Source: Microglena sp. YARC (lineage: Eukaryota; Chlorophyta; Chlorophyceae; Chlamydomonadales; Chlamydomonadaceae). Taken from it: a DNA stretch of 64,000 nt. This document shows, in pieces, positions 31,017 through 40,468 of this stretch. How positions within the stretch are numbered: position 1 is the first letter of the stretch; each line of letters starts with the position of its first letter. The translations under genes and the position numbers were made by a program. The notes under the pieces were generated by a model. The model saw only the letters and a list, made by a program, of their open reading frames with translations. It had not been told where the DNA came from and searched no databases. The stretch spans positions 38,152,816 through 38,216,815 of the forward strand of contig CM039463.1 of NCBI GenBank assembly GCA_022414725.1, written 5' to 3'.

Positions 31017-32387
31017 TTGATAATGCAACTTCCGCGAGGGCCTCCTGCCGGCTTTGTGAAACTTACCAAACTTAATGGTGTTTCATGGGCTCGTGGGATC
31101 CGCAGTGTCATTGTGAGCAATGGATGCGACCGAATCCTCCCAACGGGGGTGAAGGTTCCTCTAGATTGGCTAGACGACTGCGCGCCAGCGGCCTCTGCTG
31201 CCGGAGAGGAGGGTCCTTCCGCCATCAAGGAAGTAACCCCCCCCGATCAATCCTCCAACTTTACGGTTCCTTCTCTCAATGTTCGACGCCTGTCCTCTGA
31301 TGTTGAGGATGTCCTGATGAAGCTGTGTTGTGTACAGACACAGATCATCCGTTGTGCATCAGACCCGCAGCCTCATTGCGTCCCCTTCAATTATGATGAA
31401 GACTACTCTACTACTACTGATGATGAGGAGGACTTGAAGAGTGCTACGAGTGCTGACTTCGGTGGCGTGACCCCATCTGCTGCTGCCACTCGTGTCTTTG
31501 AGACTTCCGCTGTTTCGCCGGTGTATGAGCCTGCTGATCAACAGATGCCTAATCGAGAGCTTTCGCCTGTGTATCAGCCTCAGCCTTCGTCGGCGCCTCC
31601 CTTTGAGCCTGTTCCCCCGGCTTACCCGGAGGTGGCTAAGCCCACTTTCTTGAAGGGCTTTGCTTCTTTTTCCTCTGCATCTGCCCCCATGGAGCGTGGC
31701 CTCCCTGGCTACCACACTCGCTCTCGCGAGGCTGCTGTTTCCTCTGCACGCACCTCTGCTGCTGGTGCCTCCCTGGAACCCCCTCCGCCTCCGCCGGTGG
31801 AGCTGCCTCCTGCCCCTGGCCCTCCTCCTATGCTATATACGCGGTCATGCGAATCTTGGGAGCATCTGCTCACTGGTGGATCTCCTCCGACTTTGAACTT
31901 GCGGGACTACCGCCTGATCAACCAGGATCGACGGGATGGTGAGTCCTTGAACCGCTCTTTGTACGGTCGGATGGATATGCAGGCTACAATGGCAAATGTT
32001 AGTGTGAAGCTGAGGCATCGCCGAGTGATGGCTTTCTCTGAGCTTGGTACCAGGTGTCGTTCTTTTCTTGGTCCAGTCACTTCTGGGATTCTGTATCCCC
32101 CAGATCATGGTGTTTCCTTTGGTGGTACGAGGCGTAGTGATCACGAGAAGCTTGGTTATCAGTTTGTGCGAGTGCCTGTCCCTCTGTGTCCTGTTAGCCC
32201 AGATTTCGAGCTGCTTATGAGTGTTGCGAGGTCCATTCCTGTGATTAGGAACATAGACGACCAGCGCGCTCTTGACGCTGGTCTTGCTGCGGAGTATTTC
32301 ATGGACATTCGTAGGTCCTTGGCTCCTGTCCCTTCTGCGAATGGAGCTGGGTCTAATACCCTCATTCATGGTGAGTCTCGGTTTTGA
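31017..32387 (+). CDS. copia Gag, N-terminal frame
   Basis: 456 codons from the first ATG after the primer-site region. Low-complexity, Pro/Ser-rich middle (residues ~150-290) preceded by an acidic stretch (YDEDYSTTTDDEEDLKS). The C-terminal part (RDYRLINQDRRDGESLNRS onward) looks globular. It ends at TGA just as the recognisable Gag core appears in the next frame, so either a +1 shift near 32380 joins them or a base has been lost. Confidence 0.6.
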   Translation: MIMQLPRGPPAGFVKLTKLNGVSWARGIRSVIVSNGCDRILPTGVKVPLDWLDDCAPAASAAGEEGPSAIKEVTPPDQSSNFTVPSLNVRRLSSDVEDVLMKLCCVQTQIIRCASDPQPHCVPFNYDEDYSTTTDDEEDLKSATSADFGGVTPSAAATRVFETSAVSPVYEPADQQMPNRELSPVYQPQPSSAPPFEPVPPAYPEVAKPTFLKGFASFSSASAPMERGLPGYHTRSREAAVSSARTSAAGASLEPPPPPPVELPPAPGPPPMLYTRSCESWEHLLTGGSPPTLNLRDYRLINQDRRDGESLNRSLYGRMDMQATMANVSVKLRHRRVMAFSELGTRCRSFLGPVTSGILYPPDHGVSFGGTRRSDHEKLGYQFVRVPVPLCPVSPDFELLMSVARSIPVIRNIDDQRALDAGLAAEYFMDIRRSLAPVPSANGAGSNTLIHGESRF

Positions 32388-33174
32388 TCCTGCACTGTTG
32401 GGGTTCAGTGCACTGCCTCTCGAACGTAAGGAGTTCATGTGTTTAACTATGATGCTCGCGAACATGGAGGACGATATGGTCAAGGTATACCAGGACTTTG
32501 CCACCCCTCGGGATATCCTTTTGGATATCCGGAAGACGCAGTCTGATGCCCTTGCCTCTAGAGTCCCTCTCATGCGTATCGAACTTCATAATGCGCACAT
32601 GGGCCCTTCTGACCGTGTCGATGATTTCTTTCGCATGGTTCGCAGTCTGTGCACTGACCTCCGCAGTGCTGGACATCCTGTCACTCAGCGCCACGCCATG
32701 GAAACCATTGTGAATGGGATCCGTTTGATCCGATTTGAATCGCTGCGGATCCAGTACGGTATGATGTTGGCTAACAGACAGACTGTAGATTACTGGTCTT
32801 GTCTGGAGGCATATCGGTCTCTCGACATTTTGAACATTGCTCTCCCCAGGTCCGACTCCAGGCATCCTGGTTGGTCCCGGGACGCTCCCCAGGTTCCTGC
32901 CAATGCTGCGTTTCAGCGTGGGCAGGGATCTGGTTCTCAGGGTTCTGGTTCCAACAAGCGACGTCTGGATTGCACTTGGGGCCCATGCCTCAGCAAGACG
33001 ACCCACTCGGAGGATCGCTGTTTCACGAAGCATCCGCACCTGCGTAAGACCAAGCCTGGTGCACCGGTTACCAATCCGGTGCCCATGGCCTTGGCCCTTC
33101 CAGGTGTGCTTACTCCGCGGCAGCTGGCCTCCTTGCAGGCTCAGATTGATGGGTATGCTTTGGACAAGAAATAG
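32272..33174 (+). CDS. copia Gag core (UBN2-type) with zinc knuckle, ends in TAG
   Basis: The relevant part starts near 32390. It resembles copia Gag: MVKVYQDFATPRDILLDIRK, then MRIELHNAHMGPSDRVDDFF and MVRSLCTDLRSAGHPVTQRH. A Cys/His motif follows, CTWGPCLSKTTHSEDRC, spaced C-x4-C-x5-H-x4-C rather than the canonical C-x2-C-x4-H-x4-C. The frame ends ...YALDKK at TAG 33172-33174 and remains open beyond it into protease in the same frame. Confidence 0.8.
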   Translation: MTLVLLRSISWTFVGPWLLSLLRMELGLIPSFMVSLGFDPALLGFSALPLERKEFMCLTMMLANMEDDMVKVYQDFATPRDILLDIRKTQSDALASRVPLMRIELHNAHMGPSDRVDDFFRMVRSLCTDLRSAGHPVTQRHAMETIVNGIRLIRFESLRIQYGMMLANRQTVDYWSCLEAYRSLDILNIALPRSDSRHPGWSRDAPQVPANAAFQRGQGSGSQGSGSNKRRLDCTWGPCLSKTTHSEDRCFTKHPHLRKTKPGAPVTNPVPMALALPGVLTPRQLASLQAQIDGYALDKK

Positions 33175-36100
33175 GAGGTACGCTCTGTCCTTTTCTCTTG
33201 CACTGCGAAATTTTCAAATGTCTGCAGCCCGAGCCTGTCTGAGGGTGTCTGGCATGTTGATTCTGGAGCTGGGATGTCAATCACAGGTGATATGTCTTTG
33301 TTCACTGTGTTTCATGCTTCTGAGACTGGGCCAGCAGTTAAATTTGGTGATGGTGTGGTTCAACGGTCTGTGGGTCAGGGTTCTATTGTGTTATGTAGTG
33401 ATTGGTTACCAACACCAATCACTTTAACCAATGTTCTCTACATCCCACACTGTCCGGTGAACCTCATGTCAGTAAATGCTGTTGCCCATGCTCACAACTG
33501 CAAGATTTCTTTTGATAGTCTTAGTTGTACTGCCACACAGGGCTCTTCTGTTCTGTGGTCTTTCCCTGCCTCCAGTGATGGTGTGTACAAGTTTGCATGT
33601 AGGCCTTGTCACACCCCTCGTGGCCGTTTGTATGGTGCTGAAGATTATCCAGCTTTTGCTCTTGATGTTGATGAGGATGGTGGAGTTGTGATCCCTACCA
33701 CTCCTGAATGGTTGTGGCATAGGCGGCTGGGTCACCCTGGCTATGATGCCATGCACAACCTTGTAAGGAAGGGTTTGGTTCAGAACTTACCCCTCACTCT
33801 CCAACAGGTGCAAAGACTGTCTAAGATCCCATGTGATGCTTGTCAGAAGGCAAAGGGAAAACGTATCCCTTTTCCTAAAGAAAGCAAAACTAGGATCCGT
33901 GCCCCATTACAACGCCTTCACTTGGACATCATGGGGCCATTTAATATTAGGGGCTTGCGTGGGGAGTTTTATGTTCTGTGTTTCACTGACCAATACTCTG
34001 GCTATGCTGAGGTCTTGTGCTTGAGAACCAGGGATGAAGCTCCCTTAGCAGTTCAAACTACCATCCTCAGATGGATGACTCAGCTGCATGGATTTGTTTT
34101 CAAGTGTCTTAGGTCTGACAGGGCTAAGGAATTTATAGTGAAGTGGTTCGAGGATTGGTTAGAATCGGTTGGTGCTGTGCATGAATTGTCCATGGCTTAC
34201 ACTGCTCAGCAGAATGCGACTGTGGAACGGTACAATGGGGTCCTTCAGAACGTAGCTAGGAGCATTCACTTGGAGTCTAAGCTCACTAAGTCCTTCTGGC
34301 CCTATGCCTTCCTCGCCGCGTGTTACCTACGCAACCGGCTGCCTAATCAGGGTGACAAGACTCCTTATGAGTTGTTCTTTGGGGTTCTACCTGATGTATC
34401 GTTATTGCGCGTGTTCGGGTGCCCATGCTATGTTACCTTAGTGAATGGGAAGAAGCGCAATAAGCTTGACGAAAGGGCGTTATCTGGTAGACTGGTTGGG
34501 TATTCTCTGGTGAGTAAGGGTTATTTTGTTTGGGTTCCTAAGTTGCGCCAGGTGGTAGAGAGTCGTGATGTGCTCTTCTATGAACAGTTTAGCTATAACT
34601 GTATCCCTGGGCTCTTTCCCTATGATGGATCTCAGTATTTTTCTCGCACCCCTGCCGCTATCATCGGTAAAGGGCTTGATACTACTGACAATGTCCTGGG
34701 CCCTTTACCAACCCCGATTGTTGACCGCTTTACTGGTCATGGGATGACGATGCGTCCCAGGCCAGGTAATGATGGTGCTGTATCGCGTGCGGCGGCATTG
34801 GGCCAGGGGGAGTCTGATGTTCCTTCAAGCTCTAATTTATTCGAATCTCAGGGGGTCGCCGGGCCTTCCTCTGCGCCACGTTTCGTCGGTGAAGTCGTAG
34901 GATTAGGACAGCCTCGGGTCATAGTGGAACCTAGTACAGGTCCACTGCCCACTAGTCGCCACCCCCCGTCCACCTATTCGGATAGCTCGCGGGAGTTGTT
35001 GATCACTTCACCCCCTGCTATACCTGGTGGTTTATACCGGACCAGGCATTGCGACGATGTGGCCGTCACAGATGATGTGAGTGATGACCTCGAACACTGG
35101 TCCGGGTCAGATACTGCGTATGGCTGGGGTGTTCCAGTGTACCCAGGCTTCGACGATTTAGAGGCAAAGGAGGCCGGCCTTGTTCAACCACGCATGAGTG
35201 CTGCGCTGGGGGCTTTATTACCGGTTACTGCTGATACTGCTGATATCCCCGCTGCCCATGTACAAGTACACTGCTTGTACGTGGGGGCTTTTATTTCTAC
35301 CTCTACTGAACTCTCTTATAAAGCTGCAATGTTACCTACCAACCCAGACAGAGATCTCTGGCTGCAGGCTATGAAGGATGAGATGGCCTCCCTCCATGCT
35401 CATGGCACTTGGGTCCTCACTCCACAGCCTCCTAGGCAGAGGATTCTATCTGGCAGATGGTTATTTGTCAAGAAACATGGGGCTGATGGTTCTTTGCGTT
35501 TTAAAGCTCGTTTTGTAGTTCGTGGTTTTCTGCAACGTCCTGGGCTGGACTACCATGATGTATATGCCCCGTCTCCTCTAAAGCAGGTCTTCGTGTGCTC
35601 CTTGCTGCCATCACTCATAGAAAAAATGTTTGTGAGGCAGCTGGACATCAAGACTGCATTCTTGAATGCCAAGCTGGAACCTGGTCTGGACCTGTTCTGC
35701 TACCAGCCTGAGGGCTTTCATGAACTTGGTCCTGACAATGTTCCCCTTGTGTGCAAGCTAATTAAATCTCTTTATGGTTTGAAGCAGGCACCCAGGGCTT
35801 GGAGCAAAGATGTAAAGCAGGTTTTGGTTGCCCACGGTTTTACCATGTGCAAAGCTGAACCTGCTCTGTATTTCAGGAGGGATTCTACTGGTGGGTGGAG
35901 CTATGTCCTGACCTATGTGGATGACTTTATCTGTGCTTTTAGTGAGCTGCATAGGTATGCCTTGCTGATCAAGGCTATGGAAGCAGCTGGGTGGGAAGTC
36001 AAGGAAATGGGTGTACCTGTCCAGTTCCTTTCATTGGACATGACTTGTACACTTGATTCTGACGGCAGGTGTGTTAAGATCGACCTCTCCCAGCACTCCT

Positions 36101-36450
36101 ACATTGTTGAGCTGGTGGAGCAGTTTGGTCTCACTGCTGCTACCAAGCCCAAGTTTTCAGTTCCCATGTCCAAGTGCACTGTCACTGATCCTCCTGGAGA
36201 ACCTCTGGCCTCTAATATCCAGTACCTCTCTCTTGTGGGGGCTTTGCTGTACCTGGCTACCTGCACAAGGCCTGATATTTCTTTTGCTGTTAGCTACCTG
36301 TCCAGGTTTTCTGCTCAACCCACTGCCCCCCTGTGGGCTGCAGCCAAGCGCTTGCTTTTGTATTTGAGAGAACATTCCCATCTGGGCCTCACTTACACTC
36401 ACAGCCCTGGTTTCTCTTTTACTGTCTTTAGTGACTCATCCTTTATCTGA
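33175..36450 (+). CDS. copia Pol: protease, integrase, reverse transcriptase
   Basis: Reading begins right after the TAG; the first ATG is only at 33274. Protease active site HVDSGAG (DSGA codons 33259-33270) lies upstream of that ATG. Then come the integrase zinc-binding motif HRRLGH ... CDACQ, a D-D-E core (LHLDIMGPF, LRSDRAKEF, ATVERYNGVLQ) and reverse transcriptase with RWLFVKKHGADGSLRFKARF, RQLDIKTAFLNA, SLYGLKQAPRAW and catalytic YVDD (~35913). A Pro/Ser-rich acidic spacer separates integrase and RT. The frame stops at 36450 within FSDSS, at the start of RNase H. Confidence 0.92.
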   Translation, partial: EVRSVLFSCTAKFSNVCSPSLSEGVWHVDSGAGMSITGDMSLFTVFHASETGPAVKFGDGVVQRSVGQGSIVLCSDWLPTPITLTNVLYIPHCPVNLMSVNAVAHAHNCKISFDSLSCTATQGSSVLWSFPASSDGVYKFACRPCHTPRGRLYGAEDYPAFALDVDEDGGVVIPTTPEWLWHRRLGHPGYDAMHNLVRKGLVQNLPLTLQQVQRLSKIPCDACQKAKGKRIPFPKESKTRIRAPLQRLHLDIMGPFNIRGLRGEFYVLCFTDQYSGYAEVLCLRTRDEAPLAVQTTILRWMTQLHGFVFKCLRSDRAKEFIVKWFEDWLESVGAVHELSMAYTAQQNATVERYNGVLQNVARSIHLESKLTKSFWPYAFLAACYLRNRLPNQGDKTPYELFFGVLPDVSLLRVFGCPCYVTLVNGKKRNKLDERALSGRLVGYSLVSKGYFVWVPKLRQVVESRDVLFYEQFSYNCIPGLFPYDGSQYFSRTPAAIIGKGLDTTDNVLGPLPTPIVDRFTGHGMTMRPRPGNDGAVSRAAALGQGESDVPSSSNLFESQGVAGPSSAPRFVGEVVGLGQPRVIVEPSTGPLPTSRHPPSTYSDSSRELLITSPPAIPGGLYRTRHCDDVAVTDDVSDDLEHWSGSDTAYGWGVPVYPGFDDLEAKEAGLVQPRMSAALGALLPVTADTADIPAAHVQVHCLYVGAFISTSTELSYKAAMLPTNPDRDLWLQAMKDEMASLHAHGTWVLTPQPPRQRILSGRWLFVKKHGADGSLRFKARFVVRGFLQRPGLDYHDVYAPSPLKQVFVCSLLPSLIEKMFVRQLDIKTAFLNAKLEPGLDLFCYQPEGFHELGPDNVPLVCKLIKSLYGLKQAPRAWSKDVKQVLVAHGFTMCKAEPALYFRRDSTGGWSYVLTYVDDFICAFSELHRYALLIKAMEAAGWEVKEMGVPVQFLSLDMTCTLDSDGRCVKIDLSQHSYIVELVEQFGLTAATKPKFSVPMSKCTVTDPPGEPLASNIQYLSLVGALLYLATCTRPDISFAVSYLSRFSAQPTAPLWAAAKRLLLYLREHSHLGLTYTHSPGFSFTVFSDSSFI

Positions 36451-36886
36451 TGATGGGTCTGACAGGAGATCTCAGACTGGCTATGCTGTGCTTGCTGGAG
36501 GCTGCCTTGTGAATTGGATGAGCAAAAGGCAACCCACTGTTGCTGTTAGCTCCAGTGAGGCTGAGTATCAGGCCCTGTCTCAGACTGCCAGGGAGGTGCA
36601 ATGGTTGAAAAAGTTGAGAATTGATCTAGGGCTGCCTTGTGACCTGGTCACCATTCAGGGTGACAACTTGGGGTCCTTGAGCTGGGCCAATGACTGTCAG
36701 CTGCTCCCTCGCAACAAGCACATTGATGTCATCCATCACTATATCCAGGAGCTGGTGGAGGATGGCCAGGTGGATGTTGCCTATGTTAACACTAAGGACA
36801 ACTGTGCTGACCCCTTCACCAAGCCCCTTGATCCTATGGTGTTCTGGCGTTTCATTCGCATGTTTGGAATGACTGCTTCTCCTTAA
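36431..36886 (+). CDS. copia RNase H, separated by a frameshift
   Basis: Continues the Pol protein in another frame: SDDGSDRRSQTGYAVLAGG, SSSEAEYQALSQTAREVQW, KHIDVIHHYIQELVEDGQV and DNCADPFTKPLD are the usual copia RNase H/C-terminal motifs, ending in TAA. The shift lies near 36440-36452, where one base must have been gained or lost. Given near-identical LTRs it is either a very recent mutation or an assembly error. Confidence 0.85.
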   Translation: MTHPLSDDGSDRRSQTGYAVLAGGCLVNWMSKRQPTVAVSSSEAEYQALSQTAREVQWLKKLRIDLGLPCDLVTIQGDNLGSLSWANDCQLLPRNKHIDVIHHYIQELVEDGQVDVAYVNTKDNCADPFTKPLDPMVFWRFIRMFGMTASP

Positions 36887-37258
36887 ACCAAATTTTTGGG
36901 TACATGTATTCTAGAATTTTGGTTACATGTATTCTGGAATTTTTGGTTACATTTAGAGTTTCTTTAAGTTATCATTGATTGGCATTAGGTTCCTATTCCC
37001 GGATCGGGTTTTCTATACCGTTGTTACCCGACTTTGATATTTAGTTGTCCTCTTATATCCACTTGGCAAATTTTGATTCTTTGCCTTGCTTCATACCTTC
37101 CCTTACACCCTTCGGGTTTCATTTGAAGTTTCTCTCGATTTTTATTTTTCGGAGTTCTTTGATTTTTTTTTTTTTTTTAATTTGTTACATATAGTTCTAT
37201 GTCACCAGTGCCATAGGTGGAGTAGTACTATTGTATGTCACCTGTGTCATAGGTAGAG
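36887..37258 (+). other. copia 3' non-coding region
   Basis: No reading frame. Contains a triplicated TTTTGGTTACATGTATTCT-type motif (36893-36955), a T-run at 37159-37178 and two copies of ATGTCACC.GTG.CATAGGT just before the 3' LTR. Confidence 0.7.
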
Positions 37259-37582
37259 TATCAGCATGTATAGCGGTGCTCTCACGCGTTTTATGACTTG
37301 GTGACTACTTATGTACTCCCTTAGAACTATCGGCTCTCCTGAGCCAGCTTCCCGTGGGACTGAGTCATCTTGAGATGACTCAGTGGCAGCTTCCTGTCAC
37401 CTACGTCTCCGGTCTGATCTGTACCCTGTTAGGTTCCTGTCTACCGCCTCCTTTCACCACAGGTGCCCCTTTATGGGTCTCCTGTGTCTGTAACGTTATC
37501 CTTGTCTCCGTGTATAGATTGGTGCGTCTGTTCCGCTGCTTTAATCTACTGTCCACTCTACCGGAGTGATTTCAAGCTGATA
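37259..37582 (+). repeat. copia 3' LTR
   Basis: 324 bp, differs from the 5' LTR at one position (T for G at about 37426). Confidence 0.95.
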
Positions 37583-38035
37583 GATATAGGGGCCAAGTGC
37601 CACCAAGATATAGAGCCCACGTACCACCTAGATATAGAGCCCACATGCCACATAGATAAAGGATCCACGTGCCACCTAGATATAGAGCCCACGTGCCACC
37701 TAGATAAAGTAAGGACCCATGTGCCACCTAGATATAGAGCCCACATGCCACATAGATAAAGGATCCACGTGCCACCTAGATATAGAGCCCACGTGCCACC
37801 TAGATAAAGTAAGGACCCATGTGCCACCTAGATTTAGAGCCCACATGCCACATAGATAAAGGATCCACGTGCCACCTAGATATAGAGCCCACGTGCCACC
37901 TAGATATAGAGCCCACGTGCCACCTAGATAAAGTAAGGACCCATGTGCCACCTAGATATAGAGCCCACATGCCACATAGATAAAGGATCCACGTGCCACC
38001 TAGATATAGAGCCCACGTGCCACCCAGACAAACAC
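37583..38035. repeat. ~27-bp minisatellite, right part
   Basis: Continuation of the array at 30232-30661: units CACGTGCCACCTAGATATAG and CACATGCCACATAGATAAAG alternate in a higher-order pattern of ~115-130 bp. Confidence 0.85.
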
Positions 38036-38741
38036 TACATAGGGCCCTGACATATGGAATTGCTGATAGCTTGGATTCAGCCATTCCACTGTGAACTGCC
38101 ATTTATGTGAATGTATTTAAACAATTTGATGCTATGGCTGTGCCATCACGCGTACATATGTGATCCTCCTTGTGCTTGCATGACTTCATTCAAAATGTAA
38201 ATCAGGATGGATAGAGCAAGCGTCAGCTACTTTATCTATGGCCCTGCCTTATGTTGGGTAGATTCTGCTATGTTCTAAAGGACATGCTGTAATAGTGGTG
38301 GTACCTACCAAAATTGAAAATTAGTACGCGCTGCCACAGGTCGTGAGATTGAAGGAACCCTGCATGTAACCTATATACTGGAGAATGGCTCCTATGTTGG
38401 GTTTATTTGGTTTCTCAGACCGCAACTGCACCTGAGCTTGGACTACCACACAGCAGCATGCACGGAGGGAAGGTCTCTACCTCTTTTAAGGTGGCAAGTC
38501 TGGAATTCGTGAACCTGGCCAGGGCTCGATCGGCAGACCTGTCTGATTGATGCTGGCTATACAATACAGCCAGAGCTTGACATGGTACATACCACCATAT
38601 ATGTACTAGCTAGTTGCTACGTAGTAGAATATATAGTTGCAAAGTGCTAGTACTGTAGTCTCTATCTATCTAGAACTCTGGAAACAGAAACAGACGTTAC
38701 GACAAGTTATAGCACGTTGGGTCACCTTATTTTTTCTCTAG
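38036..38741. other. no gene seen
   Basis: Unique, AT-rich sequence without reliable exons or repeats. Confidence 0.4.
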
Positions 38742-38934
38742 GACACGTTATAGCAATTCAGGGGATGAACTGGACAAAATATATCCGCGAGAACTCGTAC
38801 TTCGTACTTCGTCGAGAATTTTGTCCTGAAAATCCGTGAATTCTCGACAATTTGGCCTTGGATTCTCGACAATTCTCGACGGAAGGAGTACGAAACGTTT
38901 GTCTTGTTCATCCCCTGAATTGCTATAAGGTGTC
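38742..38934. mobile_element. foldback MITE with 29-bp arms
   Basis: The arms begin GACACGTTATAGCAATTCAG and end inversely CTGAATTGCTATAAGGTGTC, with one mismatch in 29 bp. The core contains further small hairpins built from TTCTCGACAATT and ACTTCGTACTTCGTCGAGAA. No target duplication could be set. Confidence 0.75.
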
Positions 38935-39070
38935 AAACCCCTTGACCCCACCAGTAGCTACGTAGGAGAAGTATACTTAAAGTAGCAAGTATTGTACATG
39001 TATAGCAAAATGTATAACATGCATTATACTATATATATTATACTATATATATATATATATATATATATAC

Positions 39071-39507
39071 AGGGGGGGGGCAGAAAGACAGATTTTGGAC
39101 CGCACCTTCGATATGGTGTCCGATTCAGATGGGAGTTGGAATTGTGGACGTTTCATACAAAAAGAGGGGAAAAATAAAGTTGGCTAAAAGTTTTTTTACC
39201 CCCCCACCCCCCCACCCCCCCCTCCTAGAACCCAATTACCTCACCCTACCCCCCCTAAAATGGGGGCCATTCGAAAGATCTTTTAAAGCCCATTTCAATT
39301 ATGCTCTTACATCTTTCATGGGGTTACCCAAACGTGATTTATCGCGAAGTTAAGATTTGGGCCGCTTTGGTTGAAAACAACTTTGGACTAACTTATGTAC
39401 AACTTTATTTTTGGCTAAAAAAAAACTTTTTTTTTATATAGTTTGAGGATAGGCTCTATCCAAAGCGAAGGTGCGGTACGGCAGCTTTCTTCTTGCCCCC
39501 CCCCTCG
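39071..39507. mobile_element. terminal-inverted-repeat element in (TA)n
   Basis: ~437 bp. The left end GGGGGGGGGCAGAAAGACAG then TTTTGGACCGCACCTTCG is inverted at the right (CGAAGGTGCGGTACGGCAGC then TTTCTTCTTGCCCCCCCCC). Both ends adjoin (TA)n, so a TA target is possible. The short frames inside are not a transposase. Confidence 0.6.
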
Positions 39508-39713
39508 TATATATATATATATATGTGTGTAGTTGTGTATCTAGATAGTATGTACACATTTAGTTAATATATCGTATGTCGAAGTATTTATATGGTGGCA
39601 TGCAGCAAATAATTGTATGTACGCAGTGCACCCACATGTAATAACCCTTGCCTGCTTCAAGCATGTAACAAATTTGCAACAATTAATCCACCATCTTTAA
39701 CTTGGTCTTGAAC

Positions 39714-39838
39714 CATGCAAATCAAGCGTTTCTTCTCCATGCAAATCAAGATCTACTTCTCCATACAAATCAAGCTCTTTTTCTACATGCAAATCAAGCT
39801 CTTCTTCTACATACAAATCAAGCTCTTACAAATCAAGC
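39714..39838. repeat. ~24-bp minisatellite
   Basis: Five units of ATGCAAATCAAGCTCTTCTT type, ending where the next element begins. Confidence 0.75.
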
Positions 39839-39990
39839 GTGCGGTCGGCCCCACTGCACGTTTCGCGCAGTTTTTTGCAACCCCCTGTGGGCGCAGCGAG
39901 CAATTTGTGCGCTTTTTGCACTACAAAGAGCAGTTTTTTGTTTTCAAGTGCGCTAAAGCGCTGGCCAATTTGGTCAATGGAAGTACCCTG
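39839..39990 (+). mobile_element. hAT-like MITE copy 3, left end missing
   Basis: Right end intact (TTTGGTCAATGGAAGTACCCTG region ending 39990). Internal blocks match copies 2 and 4. The left terminus is replaced by the minisatellite, so no target duplication is detectable. Confidence 0.7.
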
Positions 39991-40173
39991 TACACGTCTA
40001 TCCTGCTCTTAACTCTCCTCGACCTCACCCTGACCTTTGCCAGTTGTGTAGATGTTATCATAGCTGTCTACAGTCAAAGATGGTGAGCAGCCTTACTGCC
40101 AGAGATGGCATGATGCCTTAACAGGCGGGAGCCATGTAAACAAGTTGAAGCTCTCAACAGCCTCCCCTTTACC

Positions 40174-40468
40174 TGTGGTATATGAATACCTTGTAACACG
40201 GAGTGTCTTGTAACTGGAAGCCTAAGAAATGATCTCAGGAGTTTAGACGGCCCTAAGAGTCAGAAGCACGGCTTAAGACTCCCTTCCCGCTTCCAGCGCG
40301 TCTAGACCCTAATGGAACCCTCGTTTTAGGTATTCCCTAGTAGCTGATTAGACACTGATCAGTGGGTCAATTCGCTCGGTTTCAACTGCCTACAGAAGTC
40401 GTTCGTCATCTGTCGGAAAGTCGTCACCACCGCGTGGCAACTCAGTGGGAGGATCGTTATCCACCACA
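40174..40468 (-). repeat. gypsy 3' LTR (contains the pol stop codon)
   Basis: 295 bp. Its first 79 bases on the minus strand encode the last 26 codons of Pol. Confidence 0.95.

Larger units (their letters stand above)
30662..37582 (+). mobile_element. Ty1/copia LTR retrotransposon, 6921 bp
   Basis: Two 324-bp LTRs (30662-30985 and 37259-37582) begin TATCAGC and end GCTGATA, a 7-bp terminal inverted repeat. They are flanked by a perfect 5-bp duplication GATAT (30657-30661 and 37583-37587). I find one LTR mismatch (TCTGGACCC versus TCTGTACCC), so insertion was recent. Domain order protease-integrase-RT-RNase H assigns it to Ty1/copia. A candidate primer site starts a few bases after the 5' LTR (TGGGCTCC at 30992). 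The tract before the 3' LTR (GGTAGAG) is a poor polypurine tract. The frame is broken in gag and before RNase H. Confidence 0.95.
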
